Origin: Hybos culiciformis
Taxonomy: Eukaryota > Arthropoda > Insecta > Diptera > Hybotidae
Assembly (NCBI GenBank): GCA_964007475.1
Contig: OZ023274.1
Coordinates: forward strand, 1,736,001 to 1,800,000
Length of the DNA stretch: 64,000 bases
Direction of reading: 5' to 3'
Of this stretch, positions 38,947 through 49,074 are shown piece by piece. The notes below the pieces were generated by a model that was not told the origin of the DNA, searched no databases, and saw nothing but the letters and a program-made list of their open reading frames with translations. The stretch's first letter is position 1; every line of letters starts with the position of its first letter. The translations under genes and the position numbers were made by a program.

Positions 38947-39267
38947 CAGAGGGCGAAGTCGTTTGATTTTTGGTCAGCAGCGGCTTGCGGTAAAAATAGC
39001 CAGCAGCGGCTCGACTCAGTCGATAAATTCCGGTCTTAGCTCGACTTGATCGACTTAGTCGACTAAATCCGCATTTTTTCAAAAAAAAAAAAAAAAAAAA
39101 TTAAAAAAAAAAAACAAAAAAAAAGGATTTTAGTCGACTAAGTCGAATAAAGGTTCAGCAGCAGCTAGTCGACCTGAGTCGATAAAAAAGAACCAGCGGC
39201 GGCGACTCGAAAATTGTGCCGACTAACTCGACTAAGTCGATGCGAGTCGACACGACTTCGCCCTCTG
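38947..39267. mobile_element. hAT-type MITE, copy 1 (321 bp)
   Basis: Terminal inverted repeat CAGAGGGCGAAGTCGT. Flanking 8-bp duplications TTCTGAAA / TTCCGAAA match at 7 of 8. The interior repeats short palindromes of the form TCGACTNAGTCGA several times on both sides of an A-rich core (about 39078-39123). No coding capacity. It is the same family as 45712-46122 but in the opposite orientation. Confidence 0.88.
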
Positions 39268-39542
39268 TTCCGAAATATGAAGAAGGAAAGAGAAGTGTCA
39301 TAACAACAATTCTCTGCAGTTAACAACACTGGTTGAAGTTCTTAAAAATGATGTGACGTTTCGTTTCGACTGAGCTGAAAAAACACTCAAACACCTTGTT
39401 GTAAACAAAAAAAAAATTTACATTTAAAAAGTAAATAAAAAATGGAAATGCAATCGCGATAGTAGTTAGTTAGTATTTAGTAAACATTGCATTTTTATGT
39501 GAAGAAAAAAAAAAATTTAATACAATTTAAATAAGCAACAAA

Positions 39543-41616
39543 ATGTTAGACCAGGAGAATTTTTTTTTAAAAACCGAATTTGAAGAATCAAAAAATTCAA
39601 ATTTCCAATTGAATAAAAGATGTGGTGAAATTATTGCATCCCAAATTGGAGAATTTCTATTAAAATGTGATTTTTGTTCTCAAATTCACAAAACATTGAA
39701 TTCGTTTTCAACTCATTTCAATGACAAACATTCCGACATTAAATTAGAAACAAATGTAACGCCGCCGGACGAAGACGGAATCCAAAATCCATCATTATCA
39801 TCAGCAGAGGACTCAACTTTGAAGCAAGAAGATGATTATAAAAATGATGAATCGGAACCAGATTTTGATATGGATATGGATCAAACAAATGAATCGGACA
39901 ATGATTCCGATTATGAACCAATGCCGATTAAAATTGAATTAATAAGGGGAAAACGTCGTAAACGAAAAAAAAATACGTCTCTCGGTTCTAAAAAAATTGA
40001 AAACAGACATCTTGAAGTTGATTTCAGTAGTGCTGGGAATGGAAAACGAAAAAATCCTAAATCATGGACATGCTCAATTTGTAAAGAAATGATGGATCCA
40101 TCAAAAAGGCTTGAACACTCAAAGACACACAAAGTTAAAACGTATATTTGTGAAATTTGTGGTAAATCAGTTGGTAGTCAATTTAGTCTACAAAGTCACA
40201 GACGGTCTCATGTACCGGGTGCAAAACCTTATAAATGCTCATTTTGTGAACAAAGTTTCAACTACCCAGGTAAATATTATATTCCATGTAAACGTAGTTA
40301 AAAAATTAAATCAAATTAAAAATTCGAATGTCTGTATATAATTATGAATTATTTTTAACAGGTGCATTAAAAATACACGAAAGACAACATACTGGTGAAA
40401 AGCCATATCAGTGCTCATTTTGCGATAAACGTTTCAACCAAAAAGTATTAAAAATTCATCACGAAATAATGCACAATAAACCAGAAGTTAAACCATACAA
40501 ATGCGATGTTTGCGAAAAAACTTTCTTACGTAATCGAAAATTATTTTGTTTTTATTTTTTAAATTTTGCTAATTTTTTTTTTTTTTTTACCTTAAGGTCG
40601 ACCAGAACTAAAACAACATCAAAAAGTTCATGCAGTTAGAGAAGACTTACCGTATAAGTGTTCATATTGCCCTTCACAATTTAAAAGTAAGGATAGATGG
40701 CGACCTCATGAACAGGCACATCGTGGTGAATTTAGATATGTTTGTGGATATTGTCCAAAGAAGTTTATGCGCAAGCACGCTAAAGAAAATCATGAATTAG
40801 TTCATACATTAAACGGCGCCAGGCCACATGAATGTGAATTGTGTAAAAAAGCTTACGGACGTGTTGATAATTTAAGAAGGTATTACTGAATTTTAATTAA
40901 AAGGGAAAGTAAATTAAGATTTTTTTTAAATATCGTCTTCTACGATTTCAAGTAATAAAATAAAATAACAGAAATTGAATTAATTTGAATAATGAAACAA
41001 AGTATGTTAATTAATAAGTTACTTGCTATAATAATTAATCTGCGTGGTGTGTTTTTCGGTTAATAAAACAAAATAAAATTGTGACATGAACATAATTTGG
41101 AAACACCTTTAATCTTTAGGTGCAGAAGATTGATCTTGCGTAAATTTAAGATTCAGATTAAGATTAGATGAGATTTAAGCGAACGGAATCGTTTTCGACA
41201 AATTTAACAATGACAAAAGAATGTAAAAACAACTTATTAAAAGTCTTGATGCTAACTCAATTTTAAATGTATTTTTATTTAATTTTAGGCATATTAAAAA
41301 ACATCATCCCGATATGAAAAAAGTCGAATATAAATGTATCAAGTGCAATAAGGACTTTAATAGTACAGAAGAACTTCAGGATCATAATAAGCAACATTTC
41401 ATTGAGGATAAACAATACGTTTGTCCAAAATGCCCAGATACAAGATTTGTTAATGAATTAGGCTTAACAACTCATTTAAATCGAGTTCACCCAGAAGATG
41501 GTAACTATGATTGCAAATATTGTGGCGCAAAAATGAATTTCGACAAATTATGGAAATTATATAAACACTATGGTAAAAATCATTATTCTGATATTTCAAA
41601 TTGGAATATAAGTTAA
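39543..41616 (+). CDS. ZF-C: C2H2 zinc-finger protein, about 12 fingers
   Basis: Four exons (39543-40269, 40362-40529, 40597-40879, 41289-41616) give 501 residues. The N-terminus has KRCGEI (about 25-30) followed by an atypical finger CDFC-x12-H-x4-H, the module shared with ZF-A, B and D. An acidic region (DMDMDQTNESDNDSDYE) and a basic patch (RGKRRKRKK) come next, then eleven further fingers including a canonical HTGEKPY linker. The exon 2 donor at 40530 (GTAATC) was chosen because it restores exact x12 finger spacing (FLRRPELKQH). Nuclear, sequence-specific DNA binding is expected; the target is unknown. I cannot name an orthologue. Confidence 0.88.
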
Positions 41617-42499
41617 ATATTTCACAGTTTTTTAATAACAAAATATTGTTAAAATTTCATTACATTAGGATTAGATTATGCTTTTAAAATGTAAGTCCAT
41701 ACATTAGATTAAATCAATAAACATTACTCATATTTTGAATATTCATTGTTATTAATTTGTCAAGAAAAAAAATTTAAGACTGATTTTCATTATTACTTTA
41801 AAAGTATAGTATGTTTATCGTATAATATCAAATATTGCAGAAGCCTGAAACAAATTGTTATCATTTCTTAATTTTCTTAATATATATTTTATAAAGTGTC
41901 GTACAAACATTGATTTTTTTATTTGAAAATTAATGAAGAAAAACGGGGCGCGAAGTGAAAAGAAAACCAGAGGAAAATATTAAATGATTTCATCTTCATA
42001 TTATAATGTACAAATAAATTAAGGCAATTTAATTACAATCAATTATATTAATTTTTTTTATCGAAATATTACATTTATAAATTTTAATTTTTAATTTAAA
42101 AATTTGGTGTCCCAGTGCACACGAACCACTAAAAAAAACTGATTTATAATTTGTCATTGAAATTAGAACCCTGTTACTATATCGCTACCGTTAATGATGC
42201 AGTTCTGCACAAGTTTATCGTTAATTTTTGACAACAAAAAATAAAAAAAAATTGTACCTATTATTTTCATGATAATTAATTTTAAAGTAATAAACACATG
42301 TGAAAAAACTAACTAAAGTTCAATTTTATCAAACTGATTAAACAAGCGTTCCTAATTGATAAGTGACAAGTAAGGCCGTCTGCAATATCTCATTTAATTA
42401 CATATAGAGGTTGAAACTTATCACGGAATGACTTGTGATTTGCTTCAGAGATCAGTTTCATTTGAGTAGCTCCGTGTGCACTGGACCTTAATATAATAT
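41617..42499. other. Convergent 3' region of ZF-C and TXNDC17
   Basis: No gene is seen. Its distal half is the MITE candidate 42106-42487. Confidence 0.5.
42106..42487. mobile_element. Candidate MITE ending 13 bp from the TXNDC17 stop
   Basis: Imperfect inverted ends: CCAGTGCACACG after GGTGTC at 42106, and the complement before GGACC at 42475-42487. Homology continues inward (ACTGAT shared). No clear target duplication. If real, it lies at the very start of the TXNDC17 3' UTR. Confidence 0.5.
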
Positions 42500-43245
42500 T
42501 TAATCTTCATCAGAAAATAACATTTCCACCAATTCTTGATTAGAAACTCTTTCTCCATCCAAACGTTGAGGAGATTTCCACCGTAATAGTGTTGGCAAAA
42601 AAACTAAATGTGTTCTGGGATCTTTGCGGAACGGGCAATTTTGATCTTTCCAAAAGGCACGTTCAATTTCTACGTGAACAAAATGACTGAAATGTGTAAA
42701 AAAAACAAATTTGTTAATACCTACTAAGTATCTTTTTTTTTTCTTAATAAAGTTACAATTATAGTTTAGTAATTTTCTTTATATAGTTGCCTAAGTTTTA
42801 TTTAATTTTTAATTAATTCCTTCATCTATTATTCCAAAGAAACCTAATAATGAATTTAGTAAATTTTTAGGTCGGTATTTACCTAGATAAAGATATATTG
42901 ATATGTAGGTAGGTAGGTAGGTAATATATACAATAAATATAAAACAAGTTCAATGGAACCAGAATTTCGTAAATTAGGTAGTTGTACCTACCTTTTTTCT
43001 GGAGCTGACGATAAAGTCTCCTCAATGACAGGTTCAGCCATTACGCAATATGGACACTAGAATAATAATGAAAATGTTAATATCGAAAAAAAACTGAAAT
43101 GAAAACCATTTCTCCTTACCCAGCTTTTGCCACTTTCATCTTTTCCCCCGCTGAAGAAAACATGAATATTCTCACCACTATTTTCTAATTCTTCAACTTT
43201 TTTCGTAAATTCATCATAGCCCTTGACATGGTGTTTAACAACCAT
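42500..43245 (-). CDS. TXNDC17: Thioredoxin domain-containing protein 17 (TRP14)
   Basis: Three exons (43245-43120, 43056-42992, 42686-42500) give 125 residues, matching the family length of about 123. Conserved elements: FFSGGKDESGKSW, active site CPYC (Cys43, Cys46), AEPVIEE, AFWKD, FRKD, LPTLLRW and the C-terminal EMLFSDED. TRP14 is a cytosolic oxidoreductase reduced by thioredoxin reductase and acts on disulphides, cystine and S-nitrosothiols. The human active site is CPDC; here Asp is Tyr. The first intron falls exactly between Trp and the first catalytic Cys. Confidence 0.94.
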
Positions 43246-43791
43246 TTTTAATCTGATATCAGAAATAAATCTACGAATTTGAATAAAAGCCGTATTTAAA
43301 ATAGCAATGAATTAACCCCAATATTGATCAAAAATACAAAAAAATTAGATAAAAAAATTCTTATCTTTACAATTTTTAGGTTTTTGTTTTTTAGCAGCAA
43401 ACACCAACAACAAGCTTTTATTTCGCTATTAGGTATTGTATTATTAATTAATTATTTCAATTCAATTATTCTTAATGAGTGAGTAATAATAAATGAATGA
43501 TTACCATTAAGCTTTCAAAATGTTCAAACGACTGTCAAAACAAAAAAATTATTAATGGTTTAGTTAAGCTCGATCAGACATGACGCTAGCTGGAAAATTC
43601 ATTTAGCTAATCGACTGGCCGTTTTTATAAACAAAGACAAGTAATTTCTCATCGACTAGCCTTTTGAGCCAGAGAGCTAAGTCGACCGGCCGCTGTTGAA
43701 AAAAAAACAGATTGGCCGTCATTTCTATAAAAAAGTTACAATTACAAACTGAGGTGCGATATACACGAGCTGAAAAATTCAGCCTGACTAA

Positions 43792-44196
43792 TGCCTTGTT
43801 CAGACAACGACTTAATCATGATTTCGTAATCATGATTTACGTAGATAATCATACTTTGAAAACGTGTGTGAACGCGATTATGAACGAAAACAAAAAAAGT
43901 AAACAACATGAAAGCAAACAAAATAAAAACATAAATATTATTTGCTACTCAAATTTTTTTTTGTTTTGTAAATAAAGAAAATATGTCAAAAATAAAAGTC
44001 AAAAATAACTAGGAATGAGTGGAAATGGGTAACATGGATGGTATAAAACTATAAACTCATCCCTGAAATTTTTCATGATTTTCGATAATCATGATTTCCG
44101 ATGACACTTTTTTTGTATGAGCAAATCATGGAAAAAAGAATGATAATCACAAAAAGTAAGATTATCATGATCAGAGTTCATTGTCTGAACAAGGCA
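43792..44196. mobile_element. Harbinger-like MITE (405 bp), TAA target duplication
   Basis: Inverted ends TGCCTTGTTCAGACAA and its complement, flanked on both sides by TAA (43789-43791, 44197-44199), the TWA target of PIF/Harbinger elements. The interior has many AATCATGATT palindromes. The ORFs inside are not transposase. Confidence 0.78.
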
Positions 44197-44347
44197 TAAG
44201 GTCTTTTTTAAATGCTTTAACATTGGTGTAACGTTCAGTGTTTTACACGAATTTTTACACTTTTGCTTTCGCAAAAGGTGTGCGGTCAGAATTTTTACGG
44301 TAATTATTTCTCTCATATAAAAGTCTTGTAGAAATCTCCTAATTTAA

Positions 44348-44496
44348 GGTGAAAACACAATTGGAACGACAACGACGGCGACAGCGATAGCGACTGTCAA
44401 AAACCATATATTTGTATGAGAATGAAACAATTGAGGCGATTTTTTTATATGAAAAATCGCTGTCGCCGTCGTCGTCGCCCCAATTGTGTTTTCACC
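44348..44496. mobile_element. MITE (149 bp) with TTAA target duplication
   Basis: Inverted ends GGTGAAAACACAATTGG and exact complement, flanked by TTAA at 44344-44347 and 44497-44500, as for piggyBac-type elements. The sub-terminal regions carry complementary CGACGGCGACAGCGAT-like blocks, so the whole element can fold into one stem. Confidence 0.8.
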
Positions 44497-44800
44497 TTAA
44501 GGTGTAAATTATATCTAAGCCAAGATAATTTGATAAAGTCAGATTTCTCACGCAATTATTGCTGAAATGAGTGTGCAAAAAAATAAATGGACACAATTTT
44601 TACAAAAATTTTAATCCTAATAAAATGTTCCGTTTCCCCGTTCCGCCTTCAGCATAACAATTTTCTATTATTTTCTATAGTGCAAATGGATAAAAATTTT
44701 AACAAATTTTGAAAAATAAAATATTTTAAATTATTGTTTTATAAATCAATTAAAATATAATTTTCTTTTATTAACATTATTTTTCATATAATATATCGCT

Positions 44801-45409
44801 TTAGTGTGGCTTATAATTTTGATAACAATGAATTGGATCTGGAGCAGTGTACTTGCTATATGCCATTTTGCTGCCTTTAAAGTTCTAAAAAAATATATAT
44901 ATATATATATAGATAGAACAAATAGGTACCTATAGATTTTAATTACGAATTTAATACTTTAATAGAACAATAGAAGCTGATATATAAAGATAGTTAATTT
45001 TCTAAGTATAACTATTATTTATTAATTACAATATTTATTAATTAAAATGATATTAAACCTTACAAGCAACAAAAGGAATAAGTTGAACAATTTTTGTAGA
45101 AGAATGAAAAGACGGTTTAATAATATTACTCTGATCCCAAGATCAATACAAAATTAAAGAAACAAAAAAAATAAGAAGTTGCTGTTTGTTTTAATTGAAG
45201 TAAAAAATTATAGTTTTAAATAAAAAAATGCTAAAGCAAAAAATTAATTAATTTATCATCAGTATGTTCACTTTTTTGGGATTTAGAGCCAGCCGTAGTT
45301 TACCTACCTTCAAATCACCACTTATTAAAATCCATAAATATGACAAACAAAATGTTAATATTACATAAATTACTAGAATCGTTATTGGATTTTCCCAATT
45401 TGGATACAT
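44801..45409 (-). CDS. Two-exon gene for a 61-residue single-pass membrane microprotein, unknown family
   Basis: I do not recognise this protein. Exons 45409-45308 and 44884-44801 are separated by a 423-bp intron with a strong donor (GTAGGT) and a T-rich TTTTTTTAG acceptor; both exons are exact multiples of three. The N-terminus MYPNWENP is followed by a hydrophobic segment of about 22 residues (9-30, ITILVIYVILTFCLSYLWIL) and a hydrophilic tail rich in Lys and Tyr that ends with YKPH. There is no cleavage-site pattern, so a signal-anchor or tail-in-membrane topology is more likely than secretion. The mixed codon content and clean splice phase argue for a real gene, but there is no homology support. 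A mitochondrial small subunit or a regulin-like peptide are both possible. Confidence 0.6.
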
Positions 45410-46467
45410 TATTTCTGATATTTAAATAAAAAAAATAAAGCTTTCTTTAATACTGACTGCACATTGGCTTTTTTGTTTTAAAAAATTAAAAAATTTTGGT
45501 TATTGAATAAAAATTGTTTATTATTGTATCTGACGTCTTGATCATAGAATATAAAGAATTAGAAGAAGAACCACAGATGCATTTATTTTGTTATTATTAT
45601 TATTCGGACATCATATAAATTAGTCAATTATTCTTAAGCTTTAGCTACAGCTTCAAGGTTAACTCAAATTCTAAATTGGCAACAATATGTCACAAAATGT
45701 TTACGCTACGACAGAGGGCGAAGTCGTGTCGACTCGCATCGACTTAGTCGAGCTAGTCGGCACAATTTTCGAGTCGCCGCCGCTGGTTCCTTTTTATCGA
45801 CTCAGGTCGACTAGCTGCTGCTGAACTTTTATTCGACTTAGTCGACTAAAATCCTTTTTTTTTGTTTTTTTTTTTTTTATTTTATTTTATTTATTTTTTT
45901 TTTTTATTTTTTTTTTTTTTTTATTTTATTTTTTTTTTTATTTATTTATTTTTTTTTTTTAATTTTTTTTTTTTTTTTTTAGAAAAAATGCGGATTTAGT
46001 CGACTAAGTCGATCAAGTCGAGCTGGTCGCTAAGACCGGAATTTATCGACTGAGTCGAGCCGCTGCTGGCTATTTTTACCGCAAGCCGCTGCTGACCAAA
46101 AATCAAACGACTTCGCCCTCTGCGCTACGATGTCAAATAAATAATAAATATTTTGGATTTTGTTTTGATTTTTGCTTAATCTACTTTTATTGTCACTTCA
46201 CTCTATGTCTAGTCAAGTGAGTCTATATACTACAGACTACACTACTACTAATTTAACTACTAAACTAAAGTGTTTTGAGATTAGTAGTTTTATTCATAAA
46301 TTTGTTCATTATTGGGCCGTTGGTCGCCTGCTCGAGACTTAGATAATAAGAAGAAAAATTAACGACAAATTCATTAAATAAATAATAGAAATAAGAAATC
46401 ACTAAACGGCAGAGCATAGCATAATTTCCGCAATCTATACCTAATTCAATTTTGATACGATTTTAGA
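45410..46467. other. Divergent region between the microprotein gene and ZF-D, carrying a MITE
   Basis: No gene is seen. The hAT MITE 45712-46122 sits inside this presumed shared promoter. Confidence 0.5.
45712..46122. mobile_element. hAT-type MITE, copy 2 (411 bp), perfect 8-bp target duplication
   Basis: CAGAGGGCGAAGTCGT inverted ends, flanked by CGCTACGA at 45704-45711 and again at 46123-46130. It is the same family as 38947-39267 in reverse orientation, with a much longer T-rich core (about 45856-45980) broken by single A residues. No coding capacity. Confidence 0.92.
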
Positions 46468-48224
46468 ATGAATTCCAAGAAGGTGGATGAAATGAAAATT
46501 GATTATTTGGAACCAAAACTGGAGCAACAACTGGAGAACAATTTTTCTAAGAATTTTAATGCACCAAAAATTACAAATTTTAAAAAATGTGCTGAAATTT
46601 ATTTCGACAGCATCAACATTAAAATTCAATTTAATTGTTTCTATTGTGAATTTAATCATTTTAATATTAAAACAATTTTAGAGCATATTTTTACAAAACA
46701 TTCGGAGCAACACAATATTTCCGAGCAAAGGGAAATTTTTAAAGAAAATTTATGGGATTTTATGTGGAACAAAATTTTATCGGCTACAACGTATGAAAAT
46801 ATTTATAATGTTGATGCAGGTCTTGAATTCAAAAATCCAAAATCACAACCAGAAAGTGATGAAGATGAGCACAAGATGAATTTTGTTGATGCTAATTTGA
46901 AAGAATCGAATTTTTTGCCATTCCATGACGAGGAAAATAATGCTGATAGCAATAGTAATAGTCTTAACTATGATGAATTAGATGATTTAGATGATCTACC
47001 ATTAAATTTTAGGATTAGCAAAGAAAAATCAATGTTGTTGAATGAAACATTTAAAAGAATCACAAATAAAGGAGCTGGAGAAAAGAATACAACCAATATA
47101 AAAACTTTAAAAGAAAAAAGAAAGACAACAGTAGTAAACAAAATTTTCTATGAACAGACAGAATCAAAAATTATAAAAAAAAAATTAAAAAAACATAATT
47201 TGAAATGTAAATTTTGCTCAATGAAATTCAAATTCATAAGTCAATTGACTAGACACGAAGCCCGTCATTATGGACCGAAAAAACAAGGAAGAAAACGTAT
47301 TGGTCCAGAATTGGAAAAAGAAGAAAAAAAAGTTTCTGATCGTCCAATTTGTCACATTTGTTCAAAAATTTCTAAAGATATGTGGACATTAAAGAAACAT
47401 TTAATAACTCATGATGAAAATCGGCAGAAGTTTGCATGTGGTTTGTGTTCAAAGCATTTTTTTAATGCAATCAGTTTAAGATCACACACAGAAATGATCC
47501 ATCAAAAAATTAAACCATTCAAATGTAAAAAATGTCATAAAGCGTACCATAGTGATAGAGCGTAATTATTTTGATAAATAAGATTTACATGTTTTTTTTT
47601 TAAATATATTAAATTTGTAAATTTTTATTTTCAGTTTAAGAGAACATATGAAATATCATAATGAAGAGCGAAAATTTGAATGCACAATTTGCAAAAAGAA
47701 ATATCTTTATGCATCAAAATTGAATGCGCACATTAATATTTATCATATACAGGGTAGAGCATTTGCTTGCAATTTATGTGAAAAAAGATATTTTGATCAA
47801 TCGACTTTAAATGTTCATTTGATTACACATTCAAAAGAACGACAATTTGCTTGTGATAAGTGTCCGAACACATATACAAGGAAATCGGGCCTAGAAACTC
47901 ATTTGAAGACACATTCAACAACTAAGGTGAATAAAATAAAATTATTGTGTAAATAAAAATAGTTAGTCCATTGATTACGATCTTACCATACCATCTCAAT
48001 ATTTTGATAATTTTTTTTGTACATTAGATTCCAAAATTTATTTCTTTTTGTAATTTTAGCAATATCGTTGTAAAATTTGTCAACATGAAGCTCCACATTA
48101 TTGTGCTATTTATGCTCATTATAAATCACATGGAATCAAATATTCAGTAGCTTATGAAAATAATTCAACTCCAGCGGAATCGATCCCATCATCAGGTTTA
48201 AAAATTTCAAAAGATAATGTATAA
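46468..48224 (+). CDS. ZF-D: C2H2 zinc-finger protein, about 9 fingers
   Basis: Three exons (46468-47561, 47635-47926, 48060-48224) give 516 residues. An N-terminal KKCAEIYF motif (about 39-46) is followed by an atypical finger CFYC-x12-H-x4-H (from about 57), the module shared with ZF-A, B and C. An acidic middle (DELDDLDDLP) and Lys-rich linker precede eight further fingers; the finger CKKCHKAYHSDRALREHMKYH-type repeat is rebuilt across the first splice (GC|T). The last finger, CKICQHEAPHYCAIYAHYKSH-type, contains an extra Cys. Probably a nuclear DNA-binding regulator. I cannot assign an orthologue. Confidence 0.87.
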
Positions 48225-49074
48225 ATAAATAAGTGTAAATTCCATATTTATATTTATTTGTATGTTTTTATAAATAACTAGTTGAGATTACCGGGCTTCA
48301 CACGGGAGTGCCGAACTTATATTAATAGTAAAACACTTCAATCCAGATTCACTTTGTGTGTAGGCGTAAGACTTACTACATACAAACTATGAAATCATAA
48401 ATTTCAAAATTTGCTGTACCTATACACTTCTAAATATGCGATTCGGGTCCAACGCTACAATATTTTATCAGAATATAACTAAATTTGAAATCTGGCTCTT
48501 AAGGTTCAAAATTTCAGCCAAATCAGTCTAGCGGTTTAGGCGTGATTTAAATCAAAGAATTCTTATTTTTATTTATTAATTACATTGAACCTTTGTTATT
48601 TGGAGAAAAAAGCTATACCTACTCTAAAAAACCATTACATTAGGTTTTGATATTATTTAAAATTTCTTGACTAAAACCTATATTAATCTGCTTCGTTCAA
48701 AAAAAGAGGATAGGTCGGTGGAGATCATTAAGCCGAGAAGAGTAGTACAATAGGCCAACTTGAAGCTTCAAGGTAATTTAACATAGTAAAAACATAATTA
48801 ACATTAATATGATTAACTTAAATAAAATATTTTACAAAATCAATGGATTACCAAAATACCATGAAATAACTTTCTTTTAACTTTTTTTAACATTTGGGTT
48901 ATAATATATTTTTTTATGTAACTGTAATAATAATTATTCGAAATATTGACTTATTATTTATATACATATTCATATATCGGAAGTAAATAATTAATGTAAA
49001 TCCATAATGTATATTTTAATTTATTTATTTAAATGAATTTACTAAACAAAAGTTTTTGTGAGAATACAAACAAT
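48225..49074. other. Convergent 3' region of ZF-D and FBXL15
   Basis: AT-rich. A patch at about 48290-48560 is less AT-biased and may be an old repeat fragment, but I see no ends. No gene. Confidence 0.4.

Larger units (their letters stand above)
37543..39542. other. Transposon-rich intergenic region, Artemis to ZF-C
   Basis: Divergent gap of 2 kb filled largely by three elements listed separately (37639-37778, 37872-38616, 38947-39267). A short CACTCAGAATCGG motif occurs twice (37988 and 38867), suggesting further repeat fragments. Confidence 0.6.
43246..44800. other. Transposon-rich intergenic region, TXNDC17 to the microprotein gene
   Basis: No gene is seen. It includes two MITEs (43792-44196 and 44348-44496). 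The stretch 43560-43780 has repeated AGCTGRAAAATTCA and TCGACTRGCC blocks and is probably another decayed repeat. Confidence 0.55.

Noticed and set aside
38807..39082. 91-codon minus-strand ORF with ILSGSREL
   Set aside because: It spans repeat sequence and the MITE end; the same short peptide recurs at 37990, so it reflects a repeated DNA motif.
43712..44316. ORFs of 87 and 75 codons
   Set aside because: They lie across a MITE and its flank and read repeat palindromes.
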